In this document: positions 61,735 to 64,000 of the stretch, in pieces
Numbering within the stretch: position 1 is the stretch's first letter
Layout of the letters: each line of letters begins with the position of its first letter
From: Sphingomonas sp. HF-S4
Lineage (GTDB): Bacteria; Pseudomonadota; Alphaproteobacteria; Sphingomonadales; Sphingomonadaceae
NCBI RefSeq assembly: GCF_032911445.1
Contig: NZ_JAWJEJ010000001.1
Coordinates: 3,100,001-3,164,000 of the forward strand
Reading direction: 5' to 3'
DNA: 64,000 bases
Position numbers and translations under genes: made by a program
Notes under the pieces: model-generated
What the model was told of the DNA's origin: nothing
Seen by the model: only the letters and a program-made list of their open reading frames with translations
The model's database searches: none

Positions 61735-62175
61735 ATGAACCGTCTTCGCTTGATCGCCGCCGCCTTCGCTTTCGCCGTGCCCGCTGCGGCGATCGCTGCC
61801 GACCCGGTGCTGATGCACCGCGATCCAGGCTGCCCGTGCTGCGAGAAATGGGCGCAGCAGGTGAAGGCGCAGTTCGGCCGAGCGGTGCGCATCGTCGATG
61901 ACGCGGAGCGCCAGGCATTCATGAAGCAGCGACGCGTGCCTGCGGATCTCGCCTCCTGCCATACCGCGATCATCGACGGCATGACCTTCGAGGGACATGT
62001 GCCGATCGCGGACATGAAGCGCGCCCTGGCAACCCGGCCGAAAGGCGTGAGCGGCCTCGCGGTCCCAGGGATGCCGATGGGTTCGCCGGGGATGGAGATG
62101 CCCGGAATGAAGGCCGACCATTTCGAAGTGGTGGCGTTCGGGCCGGGTCGCCGACGCGTCTTCGCGCGTCATTGA
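61735..62175 (+). CDS. DUF411 metal-binding exported protein
   Basis: A 146-aa periplasmic protein with a signal peptide (ending AIAADP) and the DUF411 thioredoxin-like motif DPGCPCCEKWAQQV, followed by PADLASCHTAIIDGMTFEGHVP and a Met-rich loop (VPGMPMGSPGMEMPGM). Such proteins accompany copper and silver resistance genes. Start at 61735; an in-frame ATG lies two codons upstream. Ends at a bidirectional hairpin. Confidence 0.92.
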   Translation: MNRLRLIAAAFAFAVPAAAIAADPVLMHRDPGCPCCEKWAQQVKAQFGRAVRIVDDAERQAFMKQRRVPADLASCHTAIIDGMTFEGHVPIADMKRALATRPKGVSGLAVPGMPMGSPGMEMPGMKADHFEVVAFGPGRRRVFARH

Positions 62176-62181
62176 AACAAG

Positions 62182-62206
62182 AAGGGGAGCGCCTCGCGCT
62201 CCCCTT
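62182..62206. terminator. Bidirectional terminator between convergent copper genes
   Basis: A 10-bp perfect stem AAGGGGAGCG (62182-62191) with CGCTCCCCTT (62197-62206), 5-nt loop, placed in the 38-bp gap between the DUF411 gene and the oppositely directed Cys-rich gene. On the minus strand it is followed by CTTGTTTC. Confidence 0.75.
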
Positions 62207-62213
62207 CCCGTCC

Positions 62214-62429
62214 TTACTTCTTCGGCGCGCCCGACATGTCGTGGCCGGCGTGATCGCCGCCCTTCTTCATATCGTCGCAGCAGCAGGACTTCTTCCCGTC
62301 CTTCTCCTTGCAGCAGTCCTTCCCTTCCTTGCAGCATTCCGCGCCGGCCTTGCAGCAGTCGGCCGCAGCGAACGCGGATGTGGAGAGGGTGAGCGCGAAC
62401 GCCGCGGCAACGAACTTGAACGTCTTCAT
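62214..62429 (-). CDS. Small Cys-rich exported protein (putative copper chaperone/buffer)
   Basis: A 71-aa protein with a signal peptide (MKTFKFVAAAFALTLSTSAFA) and a mature part dominated by cysteine pairs: DCC, ECC, DCC and SCCC, then HAGHDM. Nine cysteines in about 50 residues, together with His/Met, point to metal binding. It is preceded by GAGGATATAAT. No family name comes to mind; metallothionein-like function is inferred from composition and its copper context. Last gene of a leftward pair. Confidence 0.75.
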   Translation of the reverse strand: MKTFKFVAAAFALTLSTSAFAAADCCKAGAECCKEGKDCCKEKDGKKSCCCDDMKKGGDHAGHDMSGAPKK

Positions 62430-62462
62430 GTGATTATATCCTCTTGATTGAGCTTGGTCGTT

Positions 62463-62819
62463 TCAGGCGACCGGCTCTCGAGGCGGAGGCGGTGCCGGGC
62501 GCCCCTCCCAGCCGACAAGCCGCTTGGCTCCGGCCTCGTGCGTGCTTTCTCGATCAGGCGCGCGGGATGCGCATGGCGTGGCCGCTGACGGCACTACGAC
62601 GCAGCCGGTGGCGCAGACGGCCTGGTGATTCTGATGCGGTGCCCTGTCGTCTGCCGGCCTTGCTGGCGGCGCGTCATGGCAGTCCATCGAAGCTGCCGCT
62701 TGCACGCCCTGCATCGGGGCGGGGGCTGCGGCAACACCGCATGCCGACATGATCTGAGCCAAGGCGAACAGGCCGGCCAGAAGCGGCACCAATGCTGGCT
62801 TGGAACGGAGGAGCGGCAT
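62463..62819 (-). CDS. CopL-like small exported metal-binding protein
   Basis: A 118-aa protein with a hydrophobic signal region (SKPALVPLLAGLFALAQIMS), then MDCHDAPP and HQNHQAVCATGCVVVPS: a Cys/His arrangement like that of CopL and DUF2946 proteins, which are needed for copper-responsive expression in xanthomonads. Start ATG 62819; a TTG at 62855 would extend the N-terminus by 12 residues. It lies 33 bp upstream of the Cys-rich gene, same strand. Family membership is tentative. Confidence 0.6.
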   Translation of the reverse strand: MPLLRSKPALVPLLAGLFALAQIMSACGVAAAPAPMQGVQAAASMDCHDAPPARPADDRAPHQNHQAVCATGCVVVPSAATPCASRAPDRESTHEAGAKRLVGWEGRPAPPPPREPVA

Positions 62820-62901
62820 TGCCGCTGCGATACGCCACAGATGGCGGATAAACAATGGAGCCTATCAAGCCCGGGCTATGCTCGCGGCGAGGGCGCGGCG
62901 C

Positions 62902-63306
62902 TCACCAAGGCAGTTCCTCGATAAACCGGATCATCTCCTGGAAGCCGCCGGGCTCGAATATCACCCCGTCATCGCTCTCGCTGAGGGGAAAGCGCGAGGC
63001 CGCCTCGATCACGGCTTCTGCATCGGACTGGCGGTGGGGATCGTGGGCGGCCGTCCACCTGGCGAGCGCCACGATACGGGCATGCAGCGCAGCCGCGGCG
63101 TCATTCTCGGCGGAAGCCTCCTCTGCGGCGAACGCCTGAAGCGCCAGTGCCTGGGCTACCGGCTTGTCATGGAAATCACCGCGGAGCAACGCCAAGCGCT
63201 CCAGCGCGCCTTGAAGCTGCGCAGCACTGATCGTCACGGCGTTGAGGCGCGCCATCGGGCTAGCGATCAGCATGACCGTAGCGATCTGCGCTTGAAACGG
63301 GATCAT
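62902..63306 (-). CDS. Unknown protein in the SOS-controlled SRAP operon
   Basis: I do not recognise this 134-aa protein. It is mostly helical, Ala/Glu-rich, with no cysteine, signal peptide or membrane helix; the C-terminal GVIFEPGGFQEMIRFIEELPW looks structured. Its ATG lies 10 bp after the stop of the degenerate SRAP gene, so they should be cotranscribed from the promoter with the LexA box at 63847-63861. A DNA-damage-related role is an inference from that context only. Confidence 0.6.
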   Translation of the reverse strand: MIPFQAQIATVMLIASPMARLNAVTISAAQLQGALERLALLRGDFHDKPVAQALALQAFAAEEASAENDAAAALHARIVALARWTAAHDPHRQSDAEAVIEAASRFPLSESDDGVIFEPGGFQEMIRFIEELPW

Positions 63307-63316
63307 GCCGGATCCT

Positions 63317-63841
63317 TCAGAATGCCAGCTCTGCCTGCCGGAGCTCAGGCTGACGCGGGGGGATCTCCTCGATCGCGAAGCTGCGCGAAGGCAGCGCCAC
63401 GAGCAGCTCTTCCTGGGGTACGGTAAGGTCGAGCCACGCCATGTTCTGGCGACGCAGCAGCACCGCGCCCTGCCGCTCCTGGTAGAAGAACACGTCCGGA
63501 TTGGCCTCGATCGTGACGATCGCGAAGCTCGTCGGCCGGTCGCCTACCGGCGGCTGCCACATGCCGGCGAGATAGAAGAAGTTGCCGTCCTCGAGCGTGA
63601 CGCGGAACCGCCGGTCGCCATTCTTGATCTGGAACTCGCTCGCGGGGACCAGACAACGATGGGTCCGGAACTGCTTGCCCTCGGCGCGGAGGAACTTGAA
63701 CGGCTTGGCTGCGTCGTCGCCCAGCTGCATGCCCCACGCCGCCTCGATCATCTCGACCGCTTGCATGTTATCCGGGTTGCGCCGGATGATGGCGCGACGG
63801 GTGCCGAGAGGCGCTTCCGACTCGAAGGGACTCGCTTTCAT
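63317..63841 (-). CDS. SRAP (SOS response-associated peptidase) family paralogue, degenerate
   Basis: A 174-aa protein with the SRAP core: TRRAIIRRNPDN, THRCLVPASEFQI (the catalytic Glu of the EFY/W motif is kept) and FAIVTIEANPDV. It lacks the N-terminal MCN whose Cys2 forms the thiazolidine crosslink to abasic DNA. The catalytic His region reads YQERQGAVLL where HDRMP is normal. It may still bind DNA but should not crosslink. The start at 63841 lies 6 bp from a LexA box; divergent from the canonical SRAP gene. Confidence 0.8.
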   Translation of the reverse strand: MKASPFESEAPLGTRRAIIRRNPDNMQAVEMIEAAWGMQLGDDAAKPFKFLRAEGKQFRTHRCLVPASEFQIKNGDRRFRVTLEDGNFFYLAGMWQPPVGDRPTSFAIVTIEANPDVFFYQERQGAVLLRRQNMAWLDLTVPQEELLVALPSRSFAIEEIPPRQPELRQAELAF

Positions 63842-63846
63842 GGTGA

Positions 63847-63861
63847 GAACATAATGCGAAC
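63847..63861. promoter_or_regulatory. LexA box between divergent SRAP genes
   Basis: GAAC-ATAATGC-GAAC, an exact GAAC-N7-GAAC match to the alphaproteobacterial SOS operator. It lies 5 bp from the minus-strand SRAP paralogue start and 29 bp from the plus-strand SRAP start (63891), so one LexA dimer could control both directions. Confidence 0.85.
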
Positions 63862-63890
63862 AATCGCGCGGTGCAAATCGGAGGACGTGG

Positions 63891-64000
63891 ATGTGCAATG
63901 ACTACCGGCTGGAGGTCGATATCGCCTCGATCATGGAGGACTTCGACGACCTCGAGATCAAGATTGACCTCCCCGAGGGCACACCTAACGTCGCGGCGCG
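63891..64000 (+). CDS. SRAP (SOS response-associated peptidase, YedK/HMCES family), 3' truncated
   Basis: Only the first 36 codons are inside the window. The protein starts MCNDYRLEVDIASIMEDFDD, and after removal of Met the exposed Cys2 is the residue that traps abasic sites in single-stranded DNA as a thiazolidine crosslink. A GGAGG site lies 7-8 bp before the ATG, and the LexA box at 63847-63861 is upstream. The C-terminal active-site Glu and His are outside the window. Confidence 0.85.
   Translation, partial: MCNDYRLEVDIASIMEDFDDLEIKIDLPEGTPNVAA

Noticed and set aside
62800..63426. Plus-strand frame of 208 codons opposite the unknown SOS ORF
   Set aside because: Arg/Ala-rich shadow composition, no signal or domain, and it conflicts with the better supported minus-strand operon behind the LexA box.
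50829..64000. Direct repeat (attR) matching the trmB 3' region
   Set aside because: No convincing second copy was found in the window; it may lie beyond 64 kb or be too short to see by eye.

Overview
The window looks like a chromosomal segment of a high-GC alphaproteobacterium of the order Sphingomonadales, most likely Sphingomonas or a close relative. Three things point there: an alphaproteobacterial housekeeping gene order (tilS-ftsH; nadD-rsfS-rlmH-envC-ctpA; tsaB-rimI-mucR-fur-plsC-miaB-phoH-ybeY-corC-lnt-metK-trmB), LexA boxes of the alphaproteobacterial direct-repeat type (GAAC-N7-GAAC), and several families of paired palindromic repeats that I associate with sphingomonad intergenic DNA. 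No rRNA, tRNA, CRISPR array or complete insertion sequence was seen.

Layout. 0-11 kb: the end of tilS, then ftsH, proA, a RelE/ParE-type toxin-antitoxin pair, and a tightly packed nadD-rsfS-rlmH-envC-ctpA-dsbB-coq7 run. 11-19.4 kb: a GT87-type membrane protein, an SOS-controlled radical SAM DNA modification/repair protein, hemerythrin, Lrp and VOC genes, a beta-helix/diheme cytochrome pair, and UdgX, a uracil-DNA glycosylase family protein carrying the KRRIH loop. 19.4-21.9 kb: aldo/keto reductase, PfpI-like protein and a phage-type muramidase. 21.9-32.4 kb: an alpha-glucan utilisation locus with a TonB-dependent receptor, flavin-dependent (tryptophan-halogenase-like) protein, periplasmic alpha-amylase, cytoplasmic alpha-glucosidase, LacI regulator and SLC45-like MFS permease. 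It would take up malto-oligosaccharides through the outer membrane, hydrolyse them and import the products. 32.4-50.8 kb: core genes for Fe-S assembly, tRNA modification, envelope lipids, lipoproteins and S-adenosylmethionine, interspersed with repeat pairs, a decayed GIY-YIG nuclease remnant and two degenerate EAL proteins around a PAP2 phosphatase.

50.9-62.8 kb: a copper-resistance island that starts with a tyrosine integrase just after trmB. The leftward genes are copC-copD-P1B ATPase-cueR. The rightward genes are a CnrY/CnrX/CnrH-like anti-sigma/sensor/sigma module, the multicopper oxidase copA, copB, DUF305 and DUF411 proteins. Two small Cys/His-rich exported proteins follow on the opposite strand. 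Two near-identical CueR-type operators tie the ATPase and the oxidase into one regulon. An 11-residue motif, C[PA]PEHAAMGHC, occurs once in the oxidase and three times in CopB.

62.9-64 kb: a divergent SOS locus with a LexA box between a canonical SRAP gene (cut by the window end) and a degenerate SRAP paralogue that lacks the catalytic Cys and His and is followed by an unknown ORF.

The observations I rate highest are the SOS-linked radical SAM/UdgX and SRAP loci, the new repeated Cys/His/Met motif of the copper export system, and the CnrYXH-like module inside a copper island. There is no gene-free stretch longer than about 300 bases in this annotation.
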